From the NCBI RefSeq assembly GCF_030410045.1, contig NZ_JAUFRA010000001.1, positions 274,749 to 338,748 of the forward strand: a DNA stretch of 64,000 nt, read 5' to 3'. Below, in pieces: positions 49,824 through 57,627 of this stretch (position 1 is its first letter; every line of letters starts with the position of its first letter). The DNA comes from Marivivens donghaensis (lineage in GTDB: Bacteria > Pseudomonadota > Alphaproteobacteria > Rhodobacterales > Rhodobacteraceae). The notes beneath the pieces were generated by a model. The model made no database searches. It was not told the origin of the DNA and saw only the letters and a program-made list of their open reading frames with translations. The position numbers were made by a program, and so were the translations under genes.

Positions 49824-51041
49824 ATGAGCAGGTATTTTAGTGATTTGGAAACGCGGTCCGATGCAGATCGTGCCGCAGCGATTGCCAAAGAGCTTCCTGA
49901 ACAAATCCGCCGTGCACAGGCGTTGCCAGCCTATGCGACGACTTTGGCTGATGTGTCAGCTGACGCGATTAAATCGGTCGATGACCTCGCTGCTCTTCCT
50001 ATGACACGCAAATCAGCCCTTGTTGAGGCGCAAAAACAGAATGCTCCGCTCGGTGGTTTCACGGGGCCGATTACTGGTTTCGCGCATGTGTTCCAATCGC
50101 CGGGCCCGATCTATGAGCCTGGGAATACCAGCCACGACTGGTGGCGTATTGGCCGCTTCTTGTCTGCCGTTGGTATTGGTGAGGGTGATATCGTTCAGAA
50201 CTGTTTCGGCTATCACCTGACACCTGCGGGTATGATTTTTGAAAACGGTGCGCGTGCGGTCGGTGCGACCGTATTGCCTGCGGGCGTTGGTCAAACGGAA
50301 CTGCAAGTGCGTGCGGCTGCTGATATCGGCACGACGGCTTATGCGGGCACGCCTGATTTTCTTAAGGTGATCCTCGAGAAAGCCGACGAAATGGGCGAGA
50401 CGCTGAAGATCACAAAAGCCGCAGTTTCTGGCGGCGCGTTGTTCCCGTCCTTGCGCCAGTACTACCATGATCGCGGCATCAAGTGTCTGCAGTGCTACGC
50501 GACGGCGGACCTTGGAAACGTGGCATATGAAGCGATCGAGAACGATGGCCTGATTATTGATGAAGGCGTCATTGTTGAGATCGTCACCCCAGGGACGGGT
50601 GATCCTGTCGCTGTCGGCGAAGTGGGCGAGGTGGTGGTGACCTCGTTGAACCCTGACTACCCATTGATCCGTTTTGCGACAGGCGACCTAAGCGCGATGA
50701 TGCCGGGGCAGAGCGCGTGTGGCCGCACCAATACTCGTATCAAAGGCTGGATGGGTCGTGCCGACCAGACGACCAAGGTCAAAGGCATGTTTGTGCGTCC
50801 GGAACAGGTCGCGGCCCTAGTGGCAAAGCATCCTGATGTGGCCCGTGCACGTGTCGTTGTGGACCGCGAAGGCGAGACGGACGTCCTCCATGTCTTGGTG
50901 GAAACGCTGGCTGGTAACGTGAACGAGATTTCACAATCGGTTCATGAAACGCTCAAACTAAAAGGGCGGGTTGAGATCTGCGCGATGGGGAGCCTTCCCC
51001 GTGATGGCATCGTGATCGAGGACCGCCGTAAATACGACTGA
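49824..51041 (+). CDS. Phenylacetate-CoA-ligase-like protein with degenerate active site
   Basis: A protein of 405 residues aligning with the PaaK family from end to end: start SRYFSDLETRSDADRAAAIAKELPEQ, GTPDFLKVILEKADEMG, CYATADLGNVAYE, then RFATGDLSAM and GRADQTTKVKGMFVRPEQV. The family P-loop (SSGTTGxP) is replaced by FQSPGPIYEP, and the C-terminal lysine region reads LPRDGIVIEDRRKYD without the usual Gly-Lys. Adenylation may therefore be lost or altered. The ATG has GGAGATG upstream. Confidence 0.85.
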   Translation: MSRYFSDLETRSDADRAAAIAKELPEQIRRAQALPAYATTLADVSADAIKSVDDLAALPMTRKSALVEAQKQNAPLGGFTGPITGFAHVFQSPGPIYEPGNTSHDWWRIGRFLSAVGIGEGDIVQNCFGYHLTPAGMIFENGARAVGATVLPAGVGQTELQVRAAADIGTTAYAGTPDFLKVILEKADEMGETLKITKAAVSGGALFPSLRQYYHDRGIKCLQCYATADLGNVAYEAIENDGLIIDEGVIVEIVTPGTGDPVAVGEVGEVVVTSLNPDYPLIRFATGDLSAMMPGQSACGRTNTRIKGWMGRADQTTKVKGMFVRPEQVAALVAKHPDVARARVVVDREGETDVLHVLVETLAGNVNEISQSVHETLKLKGRVEICAMGSLPRDGIVIEDRRKYD

Positions 51042-51051
51042 TGAGGATTAT

Positions 51052-52713
51052 ATGCGCCGTTATCTACTGACCTCCGCCGCTCTTGCCGTCATGGCAGGGG
51101 CTACATGGGCCGATGATGCGGCGCTCCTCTTGGGGAACGATAGTTACGAGCGACTGGGATCGGTTCCGCGCGCGGCTGACGTGTTGGATGCTGCGAACGG
51201 GCTAGAGGCCTTGGGCTTTAGCGTCACGACGCTCCGCAATGGTCGGGTTGATACAACAGCAACATCGTTAGAAGAGTTCGCCACCGCGACCGCAGAGGCC
51301 GATCGCATCGTTGTTGCGTTGTCTGGTCGTTTTGTGACTGACGGCCAGAGGACGTGGCTTCTGACCGCCGACGCGGCAGAGCCGTCGTTCCTAACGCTGG
51401 GATCGACGGCGGTCTCTGTCGATAGCCTGTTGACGGTCATGGCTGGTGCGGCGGGCGAGGCCATTTTGCTGCTCGGTGTTGATGCAGAAGCTGCGCAATA
51501 CGATCCGTGGATTTCCGTAGGTGTCGGAGCCTTGTCCATTCCGCAGGGCGTTACCGTGGTGTCGGGCTCAGTCCGCGACGTCGCATCCTTCGCAGAAACG
51601 GTGCTGACCCAACCTCAAGAAGACATCGTTCCTTACTTCGAAGATTACGGCCTCACGGTCAAAGGATACACACCACGCAGTCACGTGATCATGCCGATGC
51701 GTCCGTCTGTAGTGCCCGTGCCGCAAACTTCACAGGCGTCCGACACTGGGGCTGATGATGCCCTTTGGGAAGGGGCGCAGGCGCTGGATTCTGCGGATGC
51801 CTATCGCAATTACATTCGCCGTTTTCCGAACGGCAAACACATCGCGGATGCTGAACGGCTGATCAACGAGATCATGACCGAACCAAACCGTCAGGATCGT
51901 TTGATCGAAGAAGCCTTGGGCCTAAGCCGCGATGCGCGGCGCGAAATTCAGCGTGACCTGTCCCTGCTCGACTACAACACGCGCGGGATCGACGGGATTT
52001 TCGGGGCAGGGACACGGCAAGCCATCACGAATTGGCAGCAAGAGAATGGGTATTCTCAGTCCTCCTATCTGACCCAAGATCAAATTGCGCGTCTCGATGC
52101 GCAAGCCGCCCGACGGTCCGCCGAGCTGGAGGCAGAAGCCGAACGCCGCCGTCGCGAGGCAGAGCTATTGGATCGAACGTATTGGGATGAAACGGGGGCG
52201 GTTGGTGACGAACCTGGGCTGAGAGCCTATCTGGATCGCTACCCTGACGGTGTCTTTGCTGAACTGGCCACCGATCGGCTTGCGGCAATCCAAGATGGCA
52301 AACGTCGTGCGGCAGAGGCGGCAGAAACGGCCGCGTGGGATAGGGCGTCGGGCGTCGATGCTATTGGTGCGTATCAGGAATACCTCTCGGTCTACCCTGA
52401 AGGTGAATTTGTCGGCGAAGCTCAGGCACGGATCGCCGCCCTGACCGAGGAACAAGAGATCGCGCCAGAGTTGGAGGCCGCACAGGCAGCAGAAGCTGCG
52501 TTAGAGTTGAACGCGCTGACCCGTCGTTTGGTCGAACTACGCCTCGGGCAAATGGGGCTATCGCCAGGTGTGATCGACGGTACATTTGACGACGATACGC
52601 GCCGTGCCATTCGCAGGTATCAAACCAATTCCGAAGTCGACGGGATCGGCTATCTGAATGAGGCAACGCTGGTGCGGCTGCTTGCCGATGCGGTTGGAAA
52701 CCTCGGGCGATAA
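51052..52713 (+). CDS. Secreted pseudo-caspase with two peptidoglycan-binding domains
   Basis: A protein of 553 residues with signal peptide (MRRYLLTSAALAVMAGATWA/DD). Residues 20-215 look like a caspase p20 fold (ALLLGNDSYERLGSVPRAADVLDAANGLEALGF), but the catalytic His region reads VALSGRFVTDG instead of YSGHG, and the Cys region reads ILLLGVDAEAAQYD instead of DACRDN, so both catalytic residues are absent. Two PG_binding_1-type repeats follow (LDYNTRGIDGIFGAGTRQAI and MGLSPGVIDGTFDDDTRRAI), separated by charged helical tandem repeats (AYLDRYPDGVFAELA; YLSVYPEGEFVGEA). A wall-associated scaffold is inferred. Confidence 0.82.
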   Translation: MRRYLLTSAALAVMAGATWADDAALLLGNDSYERLGSVPRAADVLDAANGLEALGFSVTTLRNGRVDTTATSLEEFATATAEADRIVVALSGRFVTDGQRTWLLTADAAEPSFLTLGSTAVSVDSLLTVMAGAAGEAILLLGVDAEAAQYDPWISVGVGALSIPQGVTVVSGSVRDVASFAETVLTQPQEDIVPYFEDYGLTVKGYTPRSHVIMPMRPSVVPVPQTSQASDTGADDALWEGAQALDSADAYRNYIRRFPNGKHIADAERLINEIMTEPNRQDRLIEEALGLSRDARREIQRDLSLLDYNTRGIDGIFGAGTRQAITNWQQENGYSQSSYLTQDQIARLDAQAARRSAELEAEAERRRREAELLDRTYWDETGAVGDEPGLRAYLDRYPDGVFAELATDRLAAIQDGKRRAAEAAETAAWDRASGVDAIGAYQEYLSVYPEGEFVGEAQARIAALTEEQEIAPELEAAQAAEAALELNALTRRLVELRLGQMGLSPGVIDGTFDDDTRRAIRRYQTNSEVDGIGYLNEATLVRLLADAVGNLGR

Positions 52714-52742
52714 AAAAGCCCCCTGAAAAGGGGGCTTTTTAG
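52712..52742. terminator. Bidirectional rho-independent terminator
   Basis: AAAAAAGCCCCCT and AGGGGGCTTTTT form a 12-bp stem with loop GAAA. The T run serves the plus-strand pseudo-caspase gene and, on the minus strand, the convergent beta-sandwich protein gene. Confidence 0.93.
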
Positions 52743-52744
52743 AA

Positions 52745-53953
52745 TTACCGTGCTGGGACGTAGCGTTCGATCACCATTCGTACTGGTGATCCAGCGCCGT
52801 CGCCATATTCCCCAACAGCCAGCAAATAAGTGCCTGTGGTGATCCGTGCCGTCACAAGCGGGTCCAAACCGTTGGTGTCATCGTTGTAAGCAATCTGCCG
52901 CCCTAGGTCATCGAACAGCACTAGATATGGATCGCCCTCTCCATTGACCGAGATCGCTTCGGCCAGCACGAGGCCACCGTCATAAACGTCGAGACTATAC
53001 CACGTGGCTGTCGCGCTGTTTTGCAGGTCCACACGCTGGCGGGTTTTCAGTTCCCCGAGCGCGGTCACTGGATAGCTTCCGTCGAGTGGCGGAGCGGCTT
53101 CGGCGCGGTCATATGAGCCACGCATTGCGGCTTCAACATCCAGTTCCTCTACGGTTAATGTGATCGGCAATGTGCTGTCCGACAGAGCCGTGAGCGCGAT
53201 ACAGTAGCTGCCAGCTTCGAGCGGGTTCATCAGTTCCAGACGGGAGTTCAGGCCATCCCAGTCATCGTTCTCGTCAATATAGCCACCGTCGTTGCTGTAG
53301 AGGGTGATGTAGGGGTCAGCGTCGCTGTTCTCGGCGGTGATGACGACAGGCATCGCGGTATCAAGTGTGAAACGCCAGTGTGGGGCGTCGTTGGCTGAGC
53401 CCGTCATTGGGGTGCCAAATGGCAGTTGGTTCGCGAGGGTAGAAGAGTCGCAGTAAGTTGACCCGCTATCACCATAGCCGCCATCCGACATGCCAGTGGT
53501 GAGAGCTTCGTGTTCATAGCGGCCGACGCGGACAAAACCCGTCATCGGGGCGGCGTCGAAACTCCGCATTGCAACGCAATAGGTGCCTGCATCCAGTGTC
53601 AGTTCCGCGCGGGATGCGCCGTCGCCACCGGAATCGTCATCCGATACCACCACTGCGCCAGTAGCATCATAAACGTCGATCACAGGGTCGCCGCCCCCGC
53701 GACCTTGGGCTTCGATGCGGACATCGGTCGGTGCGCTGAGAGTAAACAAGGACACATAGTTATTACCGCCGAGCACCAGCGCCATCTGTTCTTGGAACTC
53801 AGTTGTTGTCGAAATGTCCGAGGCGGTTTCATCGCCGCCGATCCATTGGCCGTTCGACCCGATGCCGCCGCAGAAATCTTGGGCAAAGGCCGCGCCAGTC
53901 GAAACGACAGCCAAGCCTGCTCCCACTAAGAGAGGTCTAAAGAAAGGTGTCAT
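52745..53953 (-). CDS. Secreted protein with three PPC-like beta-sandwich repeats
   Basis: A protein of 402 residues with signal peptide (MTPFFRPLLVGAGLAVVSTGAAFA/QD). Three copies of a roughly 85-residue beta-sandwich resemble the bacterial pre-peptidase C-terminal (PPC) domain. Each has a DP-x-I/L-x-LYD..G.....NDD type core: GDPVIDVYDATGAVVVSDDD, ADPYITLYSNDGGYIDENDD, GDPYLVLFDDLGRQIAYNDD. Repeats 1 and 2 end TYCVAM and SYCIAL with cysteines. The acidic loops may bind calcium. No catalytic domain is attached. ATG 53953 has GGGGTAAT upstream. Confidence 0.82.
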   Translation of the reverse strand: MTPFFRPLLVGAGLAVVSTGAAFAQDFCGGIGSNGQWIGGDETASDISTTTEFQEQMALVLGGNNYVSLFTLSAPTDVRIEAQGRGGGDPVIDVYDATGAVVVSDDDSGGDGASRAELTLDAGTYCVAMRSFDAAPMTGFVRVGRYEHEALTTGMSDGGYGDSGSTYCDSSTLANQLPFGTPMTGSANDAPHWRFTLDTAMPVVITAENSDADPYITLYSNDGGYIDENDDWDGLNSRLELMNPLEAGSYCIALTALSDSTLPITLTVEELDVEAAMRGSYDRAEAAPPLDGSYPVTALGELKTRQRVDLQNSATATWYSLDVYDGGLVLAEAISVNGEGDPYLVLFDDLGRQIAYNDDTNGLDPLVTARITTGTYLLAVGEYGDGAGSPVRMVIERYVPAR

Positions 53954-54062
53954 CGAATTACCCCGCACTGAAATGGATTTGACCAAATGGTAACGGGCGA
54001 GGTGGCGTCTGGCTACCACTTAACTCTGCTACAGGTGGTTTTCCCGACCTCGCGCGGGGCAA

Positions 54063-54097
54063 AGAAAAAGGCCGCGTTCCTTTCGGAACACGGCCTC
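54063..54097 (-). terminator. Rho-independent terminator of rpmJ
   Basis: On the minus strand AGGCCGTGTTCC pairs with GGAACGCGGCCT (one G-U pair) around GAAA, followed by TTTTTCTTT. It begins 21 bases after the rpmJ stop. Confidence 0.9.
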
Positions 54098-54116
54098 TAA
54101 TCCGGTGTTGCTTCGA

Positions 54117-54242
54117 TTAGCCCTGACGAGCTTTGAAGCGACGCTGCGTCTTGTTAATAACGTAGACGCGGCCCTTACGGCGCACGATGCGGCAATCGCG
54201 GTGGCGCTGCTTGAGCGAGCGGAGGGAGTTGCGAACTTTCAT
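54117..54242 (-). CDS. rpmJ: 50S ribosomal protein L36 (41-residue type)
   Basis: A 41-residue protein: MKVRNSLRSLKQRHRDCRIV, then RRKGRVYVINKTQRRFKARQG. This is the long L36 variant of alphaproteobacteria and others, which has a single cysteine (Cys17) and lacks the four-ligand zinc ribbon of the 37-38-residue form. It is a component of the large ribosomal subunit. AGGAGATG lies eight bases before the ATG, and a strong terminator follows. It stands alone, not in the ribosomal protein operons. Confidence 0.97.
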   Translation of the reverse strand: MKVRNSLRSLKQRHRDCRIVRRKGRVYVINKTQRRFKARQG

Positions 54243-54312
54243 GGTTCATCTCCTAGTCGCGGCGCGGCGATTGCGCCTGTGTTTCGTTTAAGCCCGAAGG
54301 CCAGTGATTCCA

Positions 54313-54387
54313 TGGTGGGCGGTACTGGGATCGAACCAGTGGCCACTACGATGTCAACGTAGTGCTCTACCGCTGAGCTAACCGCCC
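54313..54387 (-). tRNA. tRNA-Val(GAC)
   Basis: The minus strand folds as a full cloverleaf of 75 nt: acceptor GGGCGGT/ACCGCCC, D-arm GCTCAGCGGTAGAGC, anticodon stem CTACG/CGTAG closing TTGACAT (anticodon GAC), T arm CTGGTTCGATCCCAG. Discriminator A, and the CCA end is encoded (54315-54313). It lies upstream of rpmJ on the same strand, with 70 bases between. Confidence 0.97.
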
Positions 54388-54408
54388 ATGACCCTTGCAT
54401 TTCTCATA

Positions 54409-54442
54409 CGTCTTGAAAAAACAAGACGCGGAAATCCGCGTC
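54409..54442 (-). promoter_or_regulatory. Overlapping hairpins in the tRNA-Val leader
   Basis: On the minus strand GACGCGG/CCGCGTC (54442-54425) forms a terminator-like hairpin followed by TTGTTTTTTC. Its right arm end CGTC is also the start of a second hairpin, CGTCTTG/CAAGACG (54428-54409), so the two folds compete. This is the layout of an attenuator, 22 bases before the tRNA-Val gene. No upstream minus-strand gene explains it as an ordinary terminator. Confidence 0.45.
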
Positions 54443-54538
54443 GGGTGAGCGGCTCTATAAAAGGAGTCGGAGGGGGGATCAAGGGCTTTCGGTAAAACAG
54501 ATTCATGCTCTATTCTATTTTTATAAGCCGGAGTGATG

Positions 54539-55396
54539 ATGACCCTTACGCCCTTTGTCCTGAATGAGCCAGTAACGCGCACAACAAGCGTTGTTTTTGC
54601 GTCTCCGCACAGCGGAAAGGCGGATTTGGCGTTGTTCGGTGGGCAGGCGGTTTTGGACCATCAAACGATTCGGTCATCTGAGGATGCCCACGTCGATCGC
54701 CTGTTTTCTAAGGTGATTGACTATGGTGCCCCGTTTTTGGTGGCGCAGGTGCCACGGGCATTTGTGGATTTGAATAGGGCTGCGGATGAACTTGATCCTG
54801 CATTGATCGAAGGTGTGCGTCGAAACGTTCACAATCCGCGCGTCGGATCGGGGCTGGGTGTGATTCCTCGTGTCGTCGCAGGGGGGAGGTCAATTTATCG
54901 CGGGAAACTGACGTTAGAAGAGGCGTATTCGCGGCTTCAAACCTATTGGTATCCGTATCACGATAAACTGACGGCCCTCTTGGATCAGAGTTTTAGGCTG
55001 TTCGGAGAATCAATCTTGATCGATTGCCATTCGATGCCGAGAGAGGCGCTGGATGCCGCGCGAAAGTCAGGCGAACGGCCTCATGTCGTGATCGGGGATC
55101 GGTTTGGGGCGGCGGCTTCGGCGCGGTTGGTGGATCAAATTGCAGCCGCGTTTGAGGGGCAGGGGCTTCGGGTTGCTCGGAACGCCCCGTTCGCGGGCGC
55201 CTACAGCACGGTTGCCTATGGTCGCCCCGTTCGATCCCAGCACGCGGTGCAGGTAGAGATTGATCGTTCTCTTTATATGAATGAGGCGACGCTTGAGATT
55301 TTGCCAGAGTTTGACGAATTGCAGTCGAAACTTATGGCTGCGGCGTCTGAGATTGCCGCGCTGGGATCGCGTAAGGTTCCATTAGCTGCCGAGTAG
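54539..55396 (+). CDS. N-formylglutamate amidohydrolase family protein
   Basis: A protein of 285 residues of the HutG/FGase family, which hydrolyses N-formylglutamate to formate and glutamate at the end of histidine degradation. Conserved parts are VVFASPHSGKADLALFG, SEDAHVDRLFSKV, APFLVAQVPRAFVDLNRA, the DCHSMP motif and HAVQVEIDRSLYMNE. No hut genes are nearby, so the in vivo role may differ. Of three adjacent starts, ATG 54539 has the best spacing from GGAG. Ends base-to-base with the convergent dinB gene. Confidence 0.9.
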   Translation: MTLTPFVLNEPVTRTTSVVFASPHSGKADLALFGGQAVLDHQTIRSSEDAHVDRLFSKVIDYGAPFLVAQVPRAFVDLNRAADELDPALIEGVRRNVHNPRVGSGLGVIPRVVAGGRSIYRGKLTLEEAYSRLQTYWYPYHDKLTALLDQSFRLFGESILIDCHSMPREALDAARKSGERPHVVIGDRFGAAASARLVDQIAAAFEGQGLRVARNAPFAGAYSTVAYGRPVRSQHAVQVEIDRSLYMNEATLEILPEFDELQSKLMAAASEIAALGSRKVPLAAE

Positions 55397-56650
55397 TCAG
55401 CGCAGGGCACGTCCCTTTTTGATCGCGTCAGTCCCGAACTTTGCGCGGATTTTATCGGTTGCGCGTTCCGCGTTGGCCCGACGGCATGCATCTGGGTCCA
55501 AAAGGTCCCCTTCGCGGTCGGCATCTTGGGCTGCGGTTAGGTCGCTTATGCCGACGCCAATCAGTCGAAACGGTCCTGTGTTGCCAGCCGCGTCATATAG
55601 TGACCTCGCCACGCGATAAATCGTGTCCGCCATTTGTGTGGGCTGGTGAAGGCTTTGCCGTTTGGTGATGGTCTTGAACGCTTTGGTCTTGAGCTTCAGC
55701 GTGACAACGCGGCCTGCCTTGTCTTTTGCCTTGGCGCGTGCACTGACTTGTTCAGAGAGTCGCCAAAGGTGGCCGTCTAGGACATCGGGGTCAGAAGTAT
55801 CCTCAAAAAACGTGGTTTCTTTTGAGATACTCTTCACAGGTGCGTTTGGAGAAATCCGTCTGAAATCTTCGCCGCGTGCTAAATGAAAGAGCCGTTCGCC
55901 TGTTTGCCCGAACCGTTCCGTAAGCTGATCTTTTTCCCAGCGATGCAGGTCGCCGATGGTATGGATGCCTGCCTTGTCGAGTGAGGCTTGAGTGGCTGGG
56001 CCGATCCCCCAGATCAATCGAACAGGTTTGGGTTTTAGGAAGTCTACGGTCTCCGCCTTACCGATCACCGAAAACCCACGGGGTTTGTCGAGGTCGGACG
56101 CCACTTTGGCGAGGAATTTGTTGTGGGAAAGGCCGATTGACCCGCTGAGGCCCAATTCTTCCTTCATCCGTTTAACAAGACGGGCCAGCATAATCGCTGG
56201 CGGCGCGCCATGTAATCGGGCGGTCCCCGTCAGGTCCAAGAACGCTTCGTCCAACGACAATGGTTCAATCTGGGGTGTGAGTTCATCCATCAGAGCGCGG
56301 ACCGCACGGGAGGCTTCGGCGTAAGCGTCCATCCGTGGGCGGACCACCACTGCGTCAGGACAAAGCTTGAGGGCCTGAAACATTGGCATCGCCGAACGAA
56401 CGCCTCGTATGCGGGCGATATAGCAAGCCGTGGAGACGACGCCGCGTTTGCCACCTCCGATGATGACGGGTTTGTCCTGCAGCTCTGGATTATCCCGCTT
56501 TTCAACACTGGCATAAAAGGCATCGCAGTCCATATGTGCGATCGACAAATCCCACAGTTCATCATGCATCACGACGCGCGGACTGCGGCATGATGGGCAG
56601 CGCGAGCCGCTGTCGAATTGAGTCAGGCAATCTTTACAAAGGGCTGGCAT
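55397..56650 (-). CDS. dinB: DNA polymerase IV with N-terminal zinc ribbon
   Basis: A Y-family polymerase of 417 residues for translesion synthesis. The catalytic acids are in AHMDCDAFYASVE (Asp41) and SLDEAFLD (Asp134, Glu135); the steric-gate region is DAFYASVE. The finger contains CYIARIRGVRSAMPMFQA, and the little-finger domain follows residue 270. An extra N-terminal ribbon (C5, C8, C18, C21) precedes the core, absent from E. coli Pol IV. The C-terminus lacks a recognisable clamp-binding QL-x-LF peptide. No LexA-type site was found upstream by eye. Confidence 0.93.
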   Translation of the reverse strand: MPALCKDCLTQFDSGSRCPSCRSPRVVMHDELWDLSIAHMDCDAFYASVEKRDNPELQDKPVIIGGGKRGVVSTACYIARIRGVRSAMPMFQALKLCPDAVVVRPRMDAYAEASRAVRALMDELTPQIEPLSLDEAFLDLTGTARLHGAPPAIMLARLVKRMKEELGLSGSIGLSHNKFLAKVASDLDKPRGFSVIGKAETVDFLKPKPVRLIWGIGPATQASLDKAGIHTIGDLHRWEKDQLTERFGQTGERLFHLARGEDFRRISPNAPVKSISKETTFFEDTSDPDVLDGHLWRLSEQVSARAKAKDKAGRVVTLKLKTKAFKTITKRQSLHQPTQMADTIYRVARSLYDAAGNTGPFRLIGVGISDLTAAQDADREGDLLDPDACRRANAERATDKIRAKFGTDAIKKGRALR

Positions 56651-56716
56651 CTGGATGCTTCATGGCTATCTTTGCAGTATAGCCTTTCACCGATCCGAAG
56701 GGCCAGCGGGGCGGTT

Positions 56717-57133
56717 ATGTTTGACGATAGTTTTGATGGCGCAAAGGTTGCGATCCTCAGGGGCAACGATGTGCTCGTTATTCGTCGAGACGATAAACCC
56801 AACATTCCGTGGCCAGATTGCTGGGACTTCCCGGGGGGTGGTCGTGAAAACGATGAAACGCCGTTTGAAACCGCTCAACGTGAAACGCGCGAAGAGGTCG
56901 GTTTGTCCCTCTCAGAGCATCGCGTGTTCTACCATAGCCAACAACCCGGACCCACAGGTGATACCGTGCATTTCTTTGCGGTTCTTTGGGGAGACCTGAC
57001 TGAGGCCGATGTGACATTTGGCCGAGAGGGGCAGGAATGGCGGTTTATGCCAGTTCAAGATTTCCTTGATTTGCCAGATGCTATCCCGTCGTTGCAGATC
57101 AGACTTCGGATGGCGCTGACGACTTTATACTAG
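56717..57133 (+). CDS. Nudix hydrolase
   Basis: A protein of 138 residues with a Nudix box: GGGRENDETPFETAQRETREEVGL, matching the G-x5-E-x7-RE-x2-EE-x-G pattern (stretch 61-84 of the frame approximately). Family members hydrolyse nucleoside diphosphates linked to other groups. The N-terminal SFDGAKVAILRGNDVLVIRRD is typical; substrate unknown. It is divergent from dinB, 66 bases apart. Start ATG 56717 has GGGGCGG upstream; an earlier in-frame start would overlap dinB. Confidence 0.9.
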   Translation: MFDDSFDGAKVAILRGNDVLVIRRDDKPNIPWPDCWDFPGGGRENDETPFETAQRETREEVGLSLSEHRVFYHSQQPGPTGDTVHFFAVLWGDLTEADVTFGREGQEWRFMPVQDFLDLPDAIPSLQIRLRMALTTLY

Positions 57134-57165
57134 TCCCTTCTGGCTGTGGGGTTGCCAGAAGGGAC
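57133..57165. terminator. Long stem-loop after the Nudix gene
   Basis: GTCCCTTCTGGC and GCCAGAAGGGAC form a perfect 12-bp stem around a 9-nt loop, beginning at the last base of the Nudix stop codon. No T run follows. A second pair, GGACCAGTGC and GCACTGGTCC (57162-57171 and 57201-57210), overlaps its right arm by four bases and reaches into the convergent gene. Confidence 0.5.
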
Positions 57166-57189
57166 CAGTGCGCCGCTGGGAAGCGGGGA

Positions 57190-57441
57190 TCACGCTTGCG
57201 GCACTGGTCCTGATACGAAAGTCGTCAAAATTTCCGGCGCGGGTTTGTGCCAAAAAGTATCGGACATTCCCAATGCCTGACGCACCAGCCCCATTTGGAC
57301 CTGATCACGTTCTAGGTCGCGTGGGCCTTTGAAGAGGCAGGGATAGCGATATGTGCCTTGATCGCGTTGCACGTCGACGCGGGCCTCGTAGGCTCCAATG
57401 GCGTCATTATAGTAAATTTCACCTAGAGTGATGGTCTGCAT
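57190..57441 (-). CDS. Small protein of unknown function
   Basis: An 83-residue protein starting MQTITLGEIYYNDAIGAYEA, then VDVQRDQGTYRYPCLFKGPR, with a C-terminal ALGMSDTFWHKPAPEIL. It has no signal or membrane helix, and one cysteine. The start is ATG 57441 with GGAGACG upstream, rather than an upstream frame extension of 31 codons. It looks conserved in style but I do not recognise the family. It stands alone between the Nudix and pyrF genes. Confidence 0.7.
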   Translation of the reverse strand: MQTITLGEIYYNDAIGAYEARVDVQRDQGTYRYPCLFKGPRDLERDQVQMGLVRQALGMSDTFWHKPAPEILTTFVSGPVPQA

Positions 57442-57627
57442 CACACGTCTCCGTAAACACAACTCAAACGATACTCGTCTTTCGCATAACGGTATCAGAA
57501 TGGACTGATTGGACGAAGCTACCCAGTGGAGCAAACCGCCTGTCGCGGTTGGTGATGCAACTTATACGTTAGGTTAGGGGTGCGGCGACCTCAGGGGTGA
57601 AACCGCCGCGTTGTCAGTGCACTACGG

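Noticed and set aside
54367..54582. Minus-strand frame of 71 codons across the tRNA-Val start
   Set aside because: It covers the tRNA and the hairpins and starts within the amidohydrolase gene; not protein-like.
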